This document shows positions 26,733 to 35,585 of a stretch of 64,000 bases of DNA, piece after piece. Source of the DNA: Hymenobacter piscis (lineage in GTDB: Bacteria > Bacteroidota > Bacteroidia > Cytophagales > Hymenobacteraceae); NCBI RefSeq assembly GCF_018760735.1, contig NZ_JAHHZN010000013.1:46461-110460 (forward strand), read 5' to 3'. Made by a program: the position numbers and the translations under genes. The notes under the pieces are model-generated. The model was not told the origin of the DNA, made no database searches, and saw only the letters and a list, made by a program, of their open reading frames with translations. How positions within the stretch are numbered: the stretch's first letter is position 1; each line of letters starts with the position of its first letter.

Positions 26733-27596
26733 ATGCCCCTGCCCGTTCTCACGCTCGAATCGTTTCCGCAGGGGCCCGCCCGGCGCGCCTGGTACCTGGA
26801 GCGGCTTAGCAGGCACGTGGCCAACTTCCCCGGCATCAGTCGCCCCCACGCCCACGACTTTTACCTGCTGCTCTACGTCACGGCCGGCCAGGGAAGCCAC
26901 ACCATCGACCTGGTGACCTACGAGCTGGGGCCGGGCAGCGTGTTTTTCATGACGCCCGGCCAGGTCCACCACTGGCAGCTTTCGGCCGATGCCCAGGGCT
27001 ACGTGGTGCTCTTCGAGGCCGACTTCTACCTCTTCCGCTACCCCGGTTCGCGCCTCTTCAACTACCCCTTTTTCGACCACCGCCACGCCCCGGTGTTGCA
27101 GCTCGGGGCCACCGAAGCGGCGCTCCGCCCCCTGCTGGAGCGCATGTGGGCCGAGCAAACCCGGCCCGCGCCCCAGCAGGATGAGGTGGTGCGCTCCTAC
27201 CTGCACATCTGCCTGGAGCTGGCCGCCCGCCACTACCCGGCCACCGCCCCGGCCCCGAGTCCCGGCGAGCCCCGCCACGCCCAGCAGCAGCTGCGCGAGT
27301 TCGGCAACCTGCTCAACCAGCACTTCCGCCGCCAGCGCGCCGTGCAGCACTACGCCGATTTACTTCACCTCTCGCCCAACCACCTCAACGCCCTCTGCCG
27401 CCGCCACCTGGGCAAAACGGCCAGCGCCCTGGTGCAGGAGCGGGTGCTGCTGGAGGCCCGCCGCCTGCTGCGCCACTCGGCCGCCACCGTGGCCCAGGTA
27501 GCCGACGCGCTGGGCTTCGAGGATGCGTCCTACTTCGGGCGCTACTTCCGCAAGCACACCGGCCAGTCGCCGGAAGCCTTCCGGCAGGCCGGCTGA
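26733..27596 (+). CDS. AraC-family transcriptional regulator
   Basis: 287 residues from ATG 26733. The N-terminal cupin (residues about 20-130: HAHDFYLLLYVTAGQGSHTID, then FFMTPGQVHHWQL) should bind a small ligand. The C-terminal part (about 190-285) has two helix-turn-helix units: LHLSPNHLNALCRRHLG and VAQVADALGFEDASYFGRYFRK, ending in the typical GQSPEAFRQ. The ligand and targets are unknown. The divergent small gene and the downstream DUF983 gene are the nearest candidates. Confidence 0.9.
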   Translation: MPLPVLTLESFPQGPARRAWYLERLSRHVANFPGISRPHAHDFYLLLYVTAGQGSHTIDLVTYELGPGSVFFMTPGQVHHWQLSADAQGYVVLFEADFYLFRYPGSRLFNYPFFDHRHAPVLQLGATEAALRPLLERMWAEQTRPAPQQDEVVRSYLHICLELAARHYPATAPAPSPGEPRHAQQQLREFGNLLNQHFRRQRAVQHYADLLHLSPNHLNALCRRHLGKTASALVQERVLLEARRLLRHSAATVAQVADALGFEDASYFGRYFRKHTGQSPEAFRQAG

Positions 27597-27668
27597 GCCC
27601 TCGGGCGGTGCGTTGATTTGTCCCGGATTCGCCCGCACCTGCCCCTTTCGGGAGGGCCGGCGCGGCCC

Positions 27669-27676
27669 TAGCTTTG
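27669..27676 (+). promoter_or_regulatory. -7 promoter word TAGCTTTG for the DUF983 gene
   Basis: TAGCTTTG is a full match to TAnnTTTG, 31 bp before ATG 27708. Confidence 0.55.
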
Positions 27677-27707
27677 TGCACCGCTTTTCGCTTCCTGCTT
27701 CCTGCTT

Positions 27708-28115
27708 ATGCCCGCCGCTCCAGATTCCACCATCCTGGCCATTATGCAGCAACGCTGCCCGCGCTGCCACCAGGGCCCGCTTTTCAGTGCCTCCGCCCTG
27801 AATGTTACCCGTTTCGCGGATATGCCCGCCCATTGCCCCGTCTGCGGGCAGGCCTACGAGCCCGAGCCGGGCTTCTACTGGGGCGCCATGTACATCAGCT
27901 TTGTGTTTTCCACCGCCATCATGCTGGTCGTGGGCATGGCCGTGTATTTTCTCCTCCACGACCCCGATACGTGGGTGTACGTGGCGGCCGTGGCCCTAGC
28001 GGCTACCCTGCTCACGCCCCTGAGCCTGCGCTACTCCCGTACCCTGATGCTCTACCTGTTCGGCGGCATCCGCTACGCCCCCGAACGGGCCCGCCCCGGC
28101 CGTTCCGACGAGTAG
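27708..28115 (+). CDS. DUF983 zinc-ribbon membrane protein
   Basis: 135 residues. A zinc ribbon with two CxxC pairs (QRCPRCHQGPLF and AHCPVCGQAYEPEPGFYWGA) is followed by two membrane helices at about 65-90 and 95-118. This arrangement is the DUF983 family, common in Bacteroidota and alphaproteobacteria, with no settled function. The start ATG follows a strong -7 word with a short leader. Confidence 0.87.
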   Translation: MPAAPDSTILAIMQQRCPRCHQGPLFSASALNVTRFADMPAHCPVCGQAYEPEPGFYWGAMYISFVFSTAIMLVVGMAVYFLLHDPDTWVYVAAVALAATLLTPLSLRYSRTLMLYLFGGIRYAPERARPGRSDE

Positions 28116-28166
28116 GCAGTCTGTGCCGGCTGGCTGGCCTCACCCAATTCAACTGCCTGCATACCA

Positions 28167-28174
28167 TAACTTTG
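28167..28174 (+). promoter_or_regulatory. -7 promoter word TAACTTTG with a long leader before GH13
   Basis: TAACTTTG fits TAnnTTTG and lies 163 bp before the GH13 start, giving a leader of about 155 nt. No riboswitch pattern is recognised in this leader. Confidence 0.45.
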
Positions 28175-28336
28175 CCTTCCACCAGTTGCCAGGCAGCACT
28201 ACCAGCGGCTGCGCCGAAAAGGTGGAAGAATGGTGTGTCAATCAGCCTGTTGTCCCGGCGCGGAGGACCCGGAATTTTAAACCGGAAGGCTGAATCAGAA
28301 GTTACTGTCCCTGACCTGTTATCCATCTTCCTTCGT

Positions 28337-29719
28337 ATGTCAGGCATTCGCTCTATTGCTCCTTCCGTCCCCACCGCTGCTCCTATGCCCCACCCCGACG
28401 CCCACCGGTTTCAGGTCGTCCATCCCGAATGGGCCGCCCAGGCGACCATCTACGAAGTCAACATCCGCCAGTACACGCCCGAGGGCACGTTTCGGGCGTT
28501 TGAGGCCCACCTGCCCCGCCTGGCCGCCATGGGCGTGAGCATTATCTGGCTGATGCCCGTGCACCCCATCGGGGAAGTGGCCCGCAAGGGCCGCCTGGGC
28601 AGCCAGTACGCCGTGCGCGACTATTTCGGCGTGAACCCCGAATTCGGAACCCTGGCCGATCTGCGCCACCTCGTGGAAACGGCCCACGCCCTGGGGTTGC
28701 GCGTATTGCTCGACTGGGTGGCCAACCACACCAGCTGGGACAACCCGCTGGTTACGGAACACCCCGACTGGTACCAGCACGACGCCCAGGGCCGGCTGAT
28801 GTCGCCCGTGGCCGACTGGCACGATGTGGTGACGCTCAACTACCAGAGCCCCGACCTGCGCCGCTACATGACCGAGGCCCTGGCCTACTGGCTGCGCGAG
28901 GCCGACATCGACGGCTACCGCTGCGACGTGGCAGCCCTGGTGCCCACCGATTTCTGGGACGAGGCCCGGCCGGTGCTCGAAGCCATCAAGCCGGTATTCA
29001 TGCTGGCCGAGTGGGATGAGCTCTACCCTTCCGGCGGCCTGACGTGGGAGGAATTCAACTCCGATACCCACCTGCTGGAGCGGGCTTTCGACATGACGTT
29101 CGGGCTGCGCCTGCACTACCTGCTCGATACCATTGCCGAGGGCAAGGCCCCGCTCAGCGCCATCGATGAGTACCTGGCCGCCGAGCGGGCCAAATACCCG
29201 CCCTCGGTGTACCTGATGCACTTTACCAGCAACCACGACGTGAACACCTGGGACGGCACCGAGTACGAGCGTCTGGGGCCCAACGCCCTGCCCTTCGCCG
29301 TGCTTACGGCCCTGCTGCCGGGCATGCCGCTGGTGTACTCGGGCCAGGAAAGTGCCCTCCGTAAGCGGCTGGCCTTCTTCGACAAGGATACCATCGACTG
29401 GCAGGACTTCCCGCTCCAGGATTTCTACACCCGCCTGCTCCGGCTCCGGCGCCGCCATCCGGCCCTGCTCAACGGCGACGCGGCCAGCCACCTGCACCGC
29501 CTGCCCGGGCCGGAGCCGGTGTACGCCTTCGTGCGCGCCACAGGAGCGGCCGCCGTGCTGTGCGTCATCAACATCGGCCCTGCAACGCAGCATCTGCCCC
29601 TGCCCGCCGCCACGGCCGGCACCTGGCAGGACGTGTTCAGCCAGGACCAGCTCCTGTTCCGCGAAGCCGACACCCTGCCCGTGCCGGCCCACGGCTGGCG
29701 GGTGCTGGAACGGGTATAA
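28337..29719 (+). CDS. GH13 alpha-amylase-family enzyme, cytoplasmic
   Basis: 460 residues from ATG 28337; ATG 28385 is an alternative that removes 16 low-complexity residues. The barrel is typical GH13: IYEVNIRQYTPEGTF, then nucleophile Asp197 in DGYRCDVA, acid/base Glu225 in LAEWDE, and Asp301 in SNHDVNTWDG. There is no signal peptide. It has a short C-terminal beta domain and no extra carbohydrate-binding module. It probably acts on maltodextrins or glycogen inside the cell. The exact subfamily (amylase or related hydrolase) cannot be fixed by eye. Confidence 0.87.
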   Translation: MSGIRSIAPSVPTAAPMPHPDAHRFQVVHPEWAAQATIYEVNIRQYTPEGTFRAFEAHLPRLAAMGVSIIWLMPVHPIGEVARKGRLGSQYAVRDYFGVNPEFGTLADLRHLVETAHALGLRVLLDWVANHTSWDNPLVTEHPDWYQHDAQGRLMSPVADWHDVVTLNYQSPDLRRYMTEALAYWLREADIDGYRCDVAALVPTDFWDEARPVLEAIKPVFMLAEWDELYPSGGLTWEEFNSDTHLLERAFDMTFGLRLHYLLDTIAEGKAPLSAIDEYLAAERAKYPPSVYLMHFTSNHDVNTWDGTEYERLGPNALPFAVLTALLPGMPLVYSGQESALRKRLAFFDKDTIDWQDFPLQDFYTRLLRLRRRHPALLNGDAASHLHRLPGPEPVYAFVRATGAAAVLCVINIGPATQHLPLPAATAGTWQDVFSQDQLLFREADTLPVPAHGWRVLERV

Positions 29720-29767
29720 CGGCGCCGGGCCGGTGACAATGTGGCAATTGTCACCCGCGCCCTCGGC

Positions 29768-30604
29768 TTATTCCAGCCATCCTAGCTCCCTGAGAAGGGC
29801 CTCGGTAATCAGGCGGCGGCTGCCACTGAACCGGTCGTCGGCGGGCTGGTCCCCCGTAGGCTTCACGTGAAGGGCGAAAAAGGCCCTGCGGCCGGCGGGG
29901 CGTTCAATCCAGCCTACCAGCCAGCCACTGTCGGCGTTGCGGGCGGAGCGGAAACGCCAGCCGCTTTTGCCGTAGAGCGTGTACCGAGGCGTTTTTTTCA
30001 GGATCAGCAGCTGCTTTACGGCCCGCTGGTGCGCCTTCGCAACGGGCAGCTCTTCGGCCTGAAGACGGCGCAGGAAATCGATTTGCTCAAACTGCGTGAT
30101 GCGCGACCGGCCATCGAGCCAGAACGTGTCGAGGGTGCTTGCCGTGACCACCATGCCGGGGTAGTTCAGCCGGCGCAGCCACCTGTGGTAGGCAGGCACC
30201 CCAATGCGCCGGGCCAGCTGCTGGTAGCAGGGCACCGCCGACACGCGCAGGGCCCGGGCAAACGGCATATCCTGGTTCCACTGCGGGAAGTCGCGGGCTA
30301 TGCCGTCCCAGCGGCAGATTTCGGCCGTATCCCGCAGCGCCCCGGTAGCGAGGCCGATGAGCGTGTTGGGAATTTTGAAGGTGGAAGCGGGCAGAAATCC
30401 TTCGCGGCAACGGTCGGGCCGGTAGGCTACGAATTGCCGGGCCGGGGCATCGTAGAGTAGAAAAGATCCTTCCACGCCCTGGCGCCGAAAAAAGGGTTCA
30501 AAATCACGTTGAGTCAGGGTGGGAGCCTGCTGCCGGACGCTGCTGGCGGGCAGCCAGGGCAGCAGGAGCAGGCCCGGAATCAGCAGGAAAGACCTTCTGG
30601 GCAT
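29768..30604 (-). CDS. Class D (OXA-type) beta-lactamase
   Basis: 278 residues from ATG 30604. A hydrophobic N-terminus (MPRRSFLLIPGLLLLPWLP) should export it. Class D marks: STFK at 74-77 with the acylated Ser74 and carbamylated Lys77, SAV at 122-124, FWLDGRSRIT near 161, and YGKSG with KSG at 213-215, then WLVGW. The usual YGN motif appears as YPG at 148-150, so the active-site wall differs from OXA-10-like enzymes. The function is hydrolysis of beta-lactams, or a penicillin-sensing role; activity is unproven. It is likely a chromosomal gene of the lineage: no mobile element lies nearby and codon use matches the surroundings. Confidence 0.85.
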   Translation of the reverse strand: MPRRSFLLIPGLLLLPWLPASSVRQQAPTLTQRDFEPFFRRQGVEGSFLLYDAPARQFVAYRPDRCREGFLPASTFKIPNTLIGLATGALRDTAEICRWDGIARDFPQWNQDMPFARALRVSAVPCYQQLARRIGVPAYHRWLRRLNYPGMVVTASTLDTFWLDGRSRITQFEQIDFLRRLQAEELPVAKAHQRAVKQLLILKKTPRYTLYGKSGWRFRSARNADSGWLVGWIERPAGRRAFFALHVKPTGDQPADDRFSGSRRLITEALLRELGWLE

Positions 30605-30707
30605 CGCGGACAAGAATTGGTGGCCGACCAAATTAACAGGTTTCGGTAACCCAATGGTCGGGCCCGGAGTTTACTCCGCGTTCTGCCACCCCGTTTTACC
30701 CTTCTCC

Positions 30708-31661
30708 ATGCAACACCGTGAACTGGGCCGCTCCGGCCTGCAAACTGCGCCCCTGGTGCTGGGCGGCAACGTCTTCGGCTGGACGGCCGACCAGCCCGCG
30801 TCCTTCCGCGTGCTCGATGCCTTTGTAGATGGCGGCGGCAATGCCATCGATACGGCCAACGTGTACTCGGCCTGGGCCCCGGGCCACCAGGGCGGCGAGT
30901 CGGAAACCGTGATTGGCAAGTGGCTGCGGCAGCGCGGCCGCCGCGACGACGTGCTGATTTTCTCGAAAGTGGGCATGAAAATGGGCGACGGCCGCCAGGG
31001 GCTGGGCAAGGCCTACCTCAAAACGGCCGTCGAAGAGTCGCTCCGGCGCCTGCAAACCGATTACCTCGACCTCTACCAAAGCCACCAGGACGGCGAGGAG
31101 CGCCCCGTGACCGAGCCGCTGGAAGCCTACGCCGAGCTGATTCAGGAAGGCAAGGTGCGCGCCATCGGGGCCAGCAACTTTTCGGCCGCCCGCCTGCGCG
31201 CCGCCCTGGAGGCCAGCGCCGCCCAGGGCCTGCCCCGCTACGAAACCCTCCAGCCCGAGTACAACCTCTACAACCGCCAAAGCCTCGAGCAAGACCTGCT
31301 GCCGCTCTGCCAGGAGTACGGTCTGGGCGTCATTCCCTACTTCGGCCTGGCCTCGGGCTTTCTTACGGGCAAGTACCGCACCGAGGCCGACCTGAGCCAG
31401 AGCGTGCGCGGCAGCAGCATCGGCCCCAAATACCTCAACGACCGGGGCCGCGCCATCCTAGCCGCCCTCGATGCCGTGGTGGAGCGCCACGCCGGCTCCT
31501 CCCCCGCCCAGGTGGCCCTGGCCTGGATTATGGCCCGCCCCGGCCTCACGGCCCCCATCGCCTCGGCCACCAGTCCGGCCCAGGTTGCGGACCTGCTCCA
31601 GGCCATGCAGCTCCCCCTCAGCGAGGCCGATAGGCACCAGCTTAACCAGGCCAGCGCCTAG
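30708..31661 (+). CDS. Aldo/keto reductase
   Basis: 317 residues from ATG 30708. The TIM-barrel NADPH-dependent reductase family is shown by the tetrad: Asp and Tyr in NAIDTANVYSAW, Lys in VLIFSKVGMKMG, His in LYQSHQDGE, plus GASNFSAARL and LAWIMARPGLTAPIASAT (cofactor binding). Members reduce aldehydes and ketones; the substrate is not evident. It is divergent to the beta-lactamase gene. Confidence 0.9.
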   Translation: MQHRELGRSGLQTAPLVLGGNVFGWTADQPASFRVLDAFVDGGGNAIDTANVYSAWAPGHQGGESETVIGKWLRQRGRRDDVLIFSKVGMKMGDGRQGLGKAYLKTAVEESLRRLQTDYLDLYQSHQDGEERPVTEPLEAYAELIQEGKVRAIGASNFSAARLRAALEASAAQGLPRYETLQPEYNLYNRQSLEQDLLPLCQEYGLGVIPYFGLASGFLTGKYRTEADLSQSVRGSSIGPKYLNDRGRAILAALDAVVERHAGSSPAQVALAWIMARPGLTAPIASATSPAQVADLLQAMQLPLSEADRHQLNQASA

Positions 31662-31728
31662 CTTAGGGGTTTGGTTTCCGACGCCGGATGCCCAACTTGC
31701 CGCCTCGCCGCTTTCCCCACCCTGCCCC

Positions 31729-32226
31729 ATGCACATCCGCCCGGCCACCCGTTCCGACCTGCACGCCGTGTACCTGCTCTGGGCCGAACTCATGGACGCG
31801 CACGCGCACTACCATTCCGTTTTTGGTTACCACCGCCGGGCCCAGGTAGAACTCAAGCAAATGCTGCTACACCGCCTGCGGGAGCCATACACGCGCTTTT
31901 TCGTGGCCGAAACCCCCGACGGCCTGGCCGGAATGCTCATTGCCATGTACCAGATCGGCCACCACGGCCTGCACTACAAGCGGCGCGGCTACCTGGCCGA
32001 AACCCTGGTGCGCCCGGCCTTCCGGCGCCTTGGCATCGGGCGGGCCCTGTTCGGCACGGCTAAAACCTGGCTGCTGGCCGAAGGCGCCGACCACCTGGAG
32101 CTGCAGGTGGCCGTGGCCAACGAAGGGGCCCGGCAGTTCTGGGCGGCCATGGGCTTCGCGCCCACCACCTACCACCTGGTTCAGCCCCTGGTGCCGCCCC
32201 CCGCCCCCGACGCCTGGCCTTCCTGA
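31729..32226 (+). CDS. GNAT-family N-acetyltransferase
   Basis: 165 residues from ATG 31729. The acetyl-CoA site is seen in LVRPAFRRLGIGRALFG (RxxGxG/A), with earlier strands MHIRPATRSDLHAVY and FFVAETPDGLAGMLIAMY, and the late ANEGARQFWAAMGF. It transfers an acetyl group to an unknown amine. It follows the reductase gene by 67 bp on the same strand. Five heptamers start at the base after its stop. Confidence 0.88.
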   Translation: MHIRPATRSDLHAVYLLWAELMDAHAHYHSVFGYHRRAQVELKQMLLHRLREPYTRFFVAETPDGLAGMLIAMYQIGHHGLHYKRRGYLAETLVRPAFRRLGIGRALFGTAKTWLLAEGADHLELQVAVANEGARQFWAAMGFAPTTYHLVQPLVPPPAPDAWPS

Positions 32227-32328
32227 GTCTGGTTTATGGTTTTTGGTGGGTGGTTTTTGGTCTGACTACTATATCCAATTATCCACGGCAGGCCACAAAC
32301 CAAAAACCATAAACCAAAAACCAAAGCA
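32227..32328. repeat. Mirrored NNNTGGT / NNNAACC heptamer arrays
   Basis: GTCTGGT, TTATGGT, TTTTGGT, GGGTGGT, TTTTGGT occupy 32227-32261, starting directly after the GNAT stop. The inverse words (ACAAACC, AAAAACC, ATAAACC, AAAAACC) run to about 32322, just before the next ATG. The 30-bp centre has no palindrome core. The gap is between two genes on the same strand. Confidence 0.9.
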
Positions 32329-33039
32329 ATGCCCCAAGCTCCCGTTACGCCCTTCGACTGGGCCCGCATCTGGTGGGCTGATACCAGCTCCTGGTCGTTT
32401 CTGCTGGAAACCCTGTTCCGGTGCGGATTTACCTACCTGCTCATCCTGGGGGCGCTGCGTATTATGGGCCGGCGCGGGGTGCGGCAGCTGTCCATTTTCG
32501 AGCTCAGCATCATCCTGGGCCTGGGCTCGGCCGCCGGCGACGCCATGCTCTACGAAGACACGCCCCTGCTGCCGGCCGCCGTGGTGTTTATGGCTGTCAC
32601 GGCCCTGTACGTGCTCTTCAACCGTCTCACCGAGCGATTCCCCGGCTTCTCCGACTGGCTGGAAGGCCGGCCCGTACTGCTGGTGGAAGACGGCGTGATT
32701 CATCAGCAAAACTTTCGTTCCCAGCAGCTCACGCTCAAGGAACTGTTCGGCGAGCTGCGCCAGCAGCACGTGGAACACCTGGGCCAGGTGCGGCGGGCCT
32801 ACATTGAGGCCACCGGCGAGTTCAGCGTGTATTTTTTCGAGGACGAGGCCGTGCGGCCCGGCCTGCCCCTCTGGCCCGAGCGGCTCACCGAAGCCGGCCC
32901 CCGGGCCGCCACCGCCGGCCCCCACGCCTGCGCCCGCTGCGGCACGGTCCGGGAGCTGGCCGCCCGGGCCGAGGCTCGCTGCGCCAACTGCCACCACCAC
33001 GCCTGGCTGCCCGCCGCCACCAGCCGGCGGGTCGATTAA
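32329..33039 (+). CDS. DUF421 (YetF-like) membrane protein with C-terminal zinc ribbon
   Basis: 236 residues. Three membrane helices (about 25-100) with RIMGRRGVRQLSIFELSIILGLGSAAGD, then the cytoplasmic DUF421 domain with RPVLLVEDGVI and LRQQHVEHLGQVRRAYIE. At the C-terminus CARCG and CANCHHH form a likely zinc ribbon that many family members lack. YetF-type proteins are found with stress and spore functions in Firmicutes, but the molecular role is unknown. The start is just 6 bp after the repeat array. Confidence 0.85.
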   Translation: MPQAPVTPFDWARIWWADTSSWSFLLETLFRCGFTYLLILGALRIMGRRGVRQLSIFELSIILGLGSAAGDAMLYEDTPLLPAAVVFMAVTALYVLFNRLTERFPGFSDWLEGRPVLLVEDGVIHQQNFRSQQLTLKELFGELRQQHVEHLGQVRRAYIEATGEFSVYFFEDEAVRPGLPLWPERLTEAGPRAATAGPHACARCGTVRELAARAEARCANCHHHAWLPAATSRRVD

Positions 33040-33072
33040 GCGAGTTTTCCCGGCCCTTCTGCCCCCGCTGCC

Positions 33073-33462
33073 ATGCTGCCCCTGCGCTACCTCCACCACA
33101 TCGCCATCATCGGCTCCGACTACGCCCGCTCCAAACGGTTCTATACCGAGGTGCTGGGGTTGCGCGTGCTGCGGGAAGTGTACCGGGCCGAGCGCGACTC
33201 CTGGAAGCTGGACCTGGCCCTGGGCGAGCAGTACGTCATCGAGCTGTTCTCGTTTCCGGCGCCGCCGCCGCGCCCCACCCGCCCCGAGGCCACCGGCCTG
33301 CGCCACCTGGCCTTTGCCGTGACCGATATGGACGAAGCCGTGCGCCACCTCACGGCCCACGGCGTGGCCTCGGAGCCCGTCCGGACCGACAAGTTCACGG
33401 GCCGCCGCTTCACCTTCATCGAAGACCCCGACGGCTTGCCCCTGGAGTTCTACGAGGACTGA
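33073..33462 (+). CDS. VOC-family metalloenzyme, YaeR/GloA2-like
   Basis: 129 residues, one vicinal-oxygen-chelate domain made of two betaalphabetabetabeta modules: LRYLHHIAIIGSDYARSKRFY with the first metal His, then LRHLAFAVTDMDEAVRHL and EDPDGLPLEFYE with the final Glu. The length and spacing match the SMU1112c/YaeR branch related to glyoxalase I. The substrate is unknown. It is 33 bp after the DUF421 gene. Confidence 0.87.
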   Translation: MLPLRYLHHIAIIGSDYARSKRFYTEVLGLRVLREVYRAERDSWKLDLALGEQYVIELFSFPAPPPRPTRPEATGLRHLAFAVTDMDEAVRHLTAHGVASEPVRTDKFTGRRFTFIEDPDGLPLEFYED

Positions 33463-33533
33463 ATCGAGCCATTGCGGGTTGGAAATCGTAGAACCCGGCA
33501 CTGCGTGCTGGTGGAGCATTGGCCGCCGCGCCC

Positions 33534-33541
33534 TACCTTGC
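33534..33541 (+). promoter_or_regulatory. -7-like word TACCTTGC, serB-serA, near-leaderless
   Basis: TACCTTGC lies seven bases before ATG 33549. It is a weaker match to TAnnTTTG and again implies a leader of only a few bases. Confidence 0.35.
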
Positions 33542-33548
33542 CCCCGCT

Positions 33549-35450
33549 ATGCCCGACAACCCCGCACCACTCCCCTACCTCATCATCGATTTCGACAGCA
33601 CCTTCACCCAGGTCGAAGGCCTCGATGAACTCGCCGACATTGCCCTCGAAGGCTCCCCCGACCGCGAAAAAATCGTGGGCCAGATCCGGGCCCTCACCGA
33701 CCGGGGCATGAGCGGGGAGCTCAAGTTTTCGGAGTCGCTGCGGGAGCGGCTGGCGCTGCTGCCGGCCCGGCGGGCGCACATCGGGCAGCTGGTGGAGCGG
33801 CTCCGGGGCAAGGTGTCGGAGAGCATCCGGCGCAACCGGGGCTTCTTCGAGCAGTTTCCGGGCCGGGTGTACATCGTCAGCAGCGGCTTCCGCGAGTTCA
33901 TTGAGCCCGTGGTGGGCGAGTTCGGCATCCGCCCCGAGTTCGTGCTGGCCAACACCTTTACCTTCGACGCCGAGGACCGCATCACGGGCTTCGACGCCGC
34001 CAACCCGCTCAGCCAGGACGGGGGCAAAATCCGCCAGCTGCAGCTGCTCGACCTGCACGGCCCCGTCTACGCCCTCGGCGACGGCTACACCGACTACCAG
34101 ATCCGGGAGGCCGGCCTGGCGGACCGCTTCTACGCCTTCACCGAAAACGTGAGCCGCCCCGCCGTGGTGGCCCAGGCCGATGAAGTGCTGCCTTCCTTCG
34201 ACGAATTTCTCTACCAGAACAAGCTCCCGATGACCCTCAGCTACCCCAAAAACCGCATCAAAGTCCTGCTGCTCGAAAACCCCGACCCCCGCGCCGCCGA
34301 GCTCTTCCGGGCCGAAGGCTACCAGGTGGACACCGTGCCCGGCGGCCTCGACGAGGACGAGCTGGTAGCGCGCATCGAGGGCGTGAGCATCCTGGGCATC
34401 CGCAGCAAAACCCAGGTCACGCAACGCGTGCTCGACGCGGCCAACCGCCTCATCGGCATCGGCGCGTTCTGCATCGGCACCAACCAGATTGATTTGCCGG
34501 CCTGCATGAAAAAGGGCGTGGCCGTGTTCAACGCCCCCTTCAGCAACACCCGCTCGGTGGTGGAGCTGGCCCTGGGCGAAATCATCATGCTGGCCCGCCG
34601 CATTCCCGAGAAAAACCCCAAAATGCACGCCGGCGAGTGGGATAAGTCGGCCCGGGGGGCCTTTGAAATCCGGGGCAAGAAGCTGGGCATCGTGGGCTAC
34701 GGCAACATCGGGAGCCAGCTTTCGGTGGTGGCCGAGGCCGTAGGCATGCAGGTGCTGTATTACGACGTGGCCGAGAAGCTCCAGCTGGGCAATGCCACCA
34801 AGTGCCGCACCCTCGACGAGCTGCTGGAGCAGGCCGACGTAGTGACCCTGCACATCGACGGCCGCCCCGAGAACACCCACCTGTTCGGGGCCGCCCAGTT
34901 TGCCCGCATGAAGCCCGGGGCCCTGTTTCTCAACAACGCCCGCGGCCCGGTGGTGGAGGTGTCGGCTTTGGCCGATGCCCTGCGCTCGGGCCACCTCGGC
35001 GGGGCCGCCGTGGACGTGTTCCCCGAAGAGCCCAAAACCAACGACGAGGGTTTCGAGAGCGAGCTGCGGGGCCTGCCCAACGTGCTGCTCACGCCCCACA
35101 TCGGGGGCAGCACGGCCGAGGCCCAGCGCAACATTGCCGAGTTCGTGCCCGAGCGCATGATGCAGTACGTGAACACCGGCAACACCCAGCAGAGCGTCAA
35201 CTTCCCCAACATTCAGCTGCCCGACCAGCAGGCCCACCGCCTCATCCACATTCACCACAACGTGCCCGGCGTGCTGGCCCGCATCAACCATGTGCTGGCC
35301 GCCCACTCGGTCAACATCCTGGGCCAGTACCTGAAAACCAACGAGCACATCGGCTACGTGATTACCGACGTGGACCGGCAATACGGCCCCGAGCTCATCC
35401 AGGCCCTGCGCGAAGTGGAGCACACGATTAAATTCCGGGTGCTGTATTAG
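33549..35450 (+). CDS. serA: Fused phosphoserine phosphatase / D-3-phosphoglycerate dehydrogenase
   Basis: 633 residues from ATG 33549. Residues 1-225 are a HAD phosphatase of SerB type (IIDFDSTFTQVEGLDELA with the nucleophile Asp, IVSSGFREFI, YALGDGYTDYQI). Residues 235-560 are a PGDH (SerA) domain: GAFCIGTNQID, KLGIVGYGNIGSQL for NAD binding, LHIDGRPENTHL and LLTPHIGGSTAEAQ with the catalytic His. A C-terminal ACT domain (565-633) could bind serine. The two activities are the first and last steps of serine synthesis; the middle transaminase is not in this window. Such fusions are known in Cytophagia-like genomes. A heptamer array follows the stop. Confidence 0.9.
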   Translation: MPDNPAPLPYLIIDFDSTFTQVEGLDELADIALEGSPDREKIVGQIRALTDRGMSGELKFSESLRERLALLPARRAHIGQLVERLRGKVSESIRRNRGFFEQFPGRVYIVSSGFREFIEPVVGEFGIRPEFVLANTFTFDAEDRITGFDAANPLSQDGGKIRQLQLLDLHGPVYALGDGYTDYQIREAGLADRFYAFTENVSRPAVVAQADEVLPSFDEFLYQNKLPMTLSYPKNRIKVLLLENPDPRAAELFRAEGYQVDTVPGGLDEDELVARIEGVSILGIRSKTQVTQRVLDAANRLIGIGAFCIGTNQIDLPACMKKGVAVFNAPFSNTRSVVELALGEIIMLARRIPEKNPKMHAGEWDKSARGAFEIRGKKLGIVGYGNIGSQLSVVAEAVGMQVLYYDVAEKLQLGNATKCRTLDELLEQADVVTLHIDGRPENTHLFGAAQFARMKPGALFLNNARGPVVEVSALADALRSGHLGGAAVDVFPEEPKTNDEGFESELRGLPNVLLTPHIGGSTAEAQRNIAEFVPERMMQYVNTGNTQQSVNFPNIQLPDQQAHRLIHIHHNVPGVLARINHVLAAHSVNILGQYLKTNEHIGYVITDVDRQYGPELIQALREVEHTIKFRVLY

Positions 35451-35499
35451 GGCTTAGGTGTTAGAGCTTAGAGCTTAGAGCTTAGAGCTTAGAGCTTAG
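35451..35499 (+). repeat. Seven TTAG-ending heptamers directly after the serB-serA stop
   Basis: GGCTTAG, GTGTTAG and five AGCTTAG units fill 35451-35499 without a gap, starting at the base after the TAG stop. Because seven is not a multiple of three, successive TAGs fall in all three frames. No inverted partner array is seen. Confidence 0.93.
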
Positions 35500-35528
35500 A
35501 AAGGTGTTCGTATTTCTCGCTTTGGCAA

Positions 35529-35559
35529 AACGCCCCCGACCAAACCGGCCGGGGGCGTT
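35529..35559. terminator. 10-bp hairpin between convergent genes
   Basis: AACGCCCCCG (35529-35538) pairs with CGGGGGCGTT (35550-35559). On the minus strand it is followed by TTTT, so it fits best as the terminator of the gene at 35586-36005, and it may also end the serB-serA transcript. Confidence 0.65.
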
Positions 35560-35585
35560 CTGTTGATAGGCCGCGTGGGGGGCGC

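Noticed and set aside
28175..28336. Riboswitch in the long leader of the GH13 gene
   Set aside because: No known aptamer pattern could be recognised in the sequence.
29720..29767. GTGACAATGTGGCAATTGTCAC palindrome-like sequence between GH13 and the beta-lactamase
   Set aside because: A short imperfect inverted repeat between convergent genes; most simply a weak terminator, with no T-run to support it.
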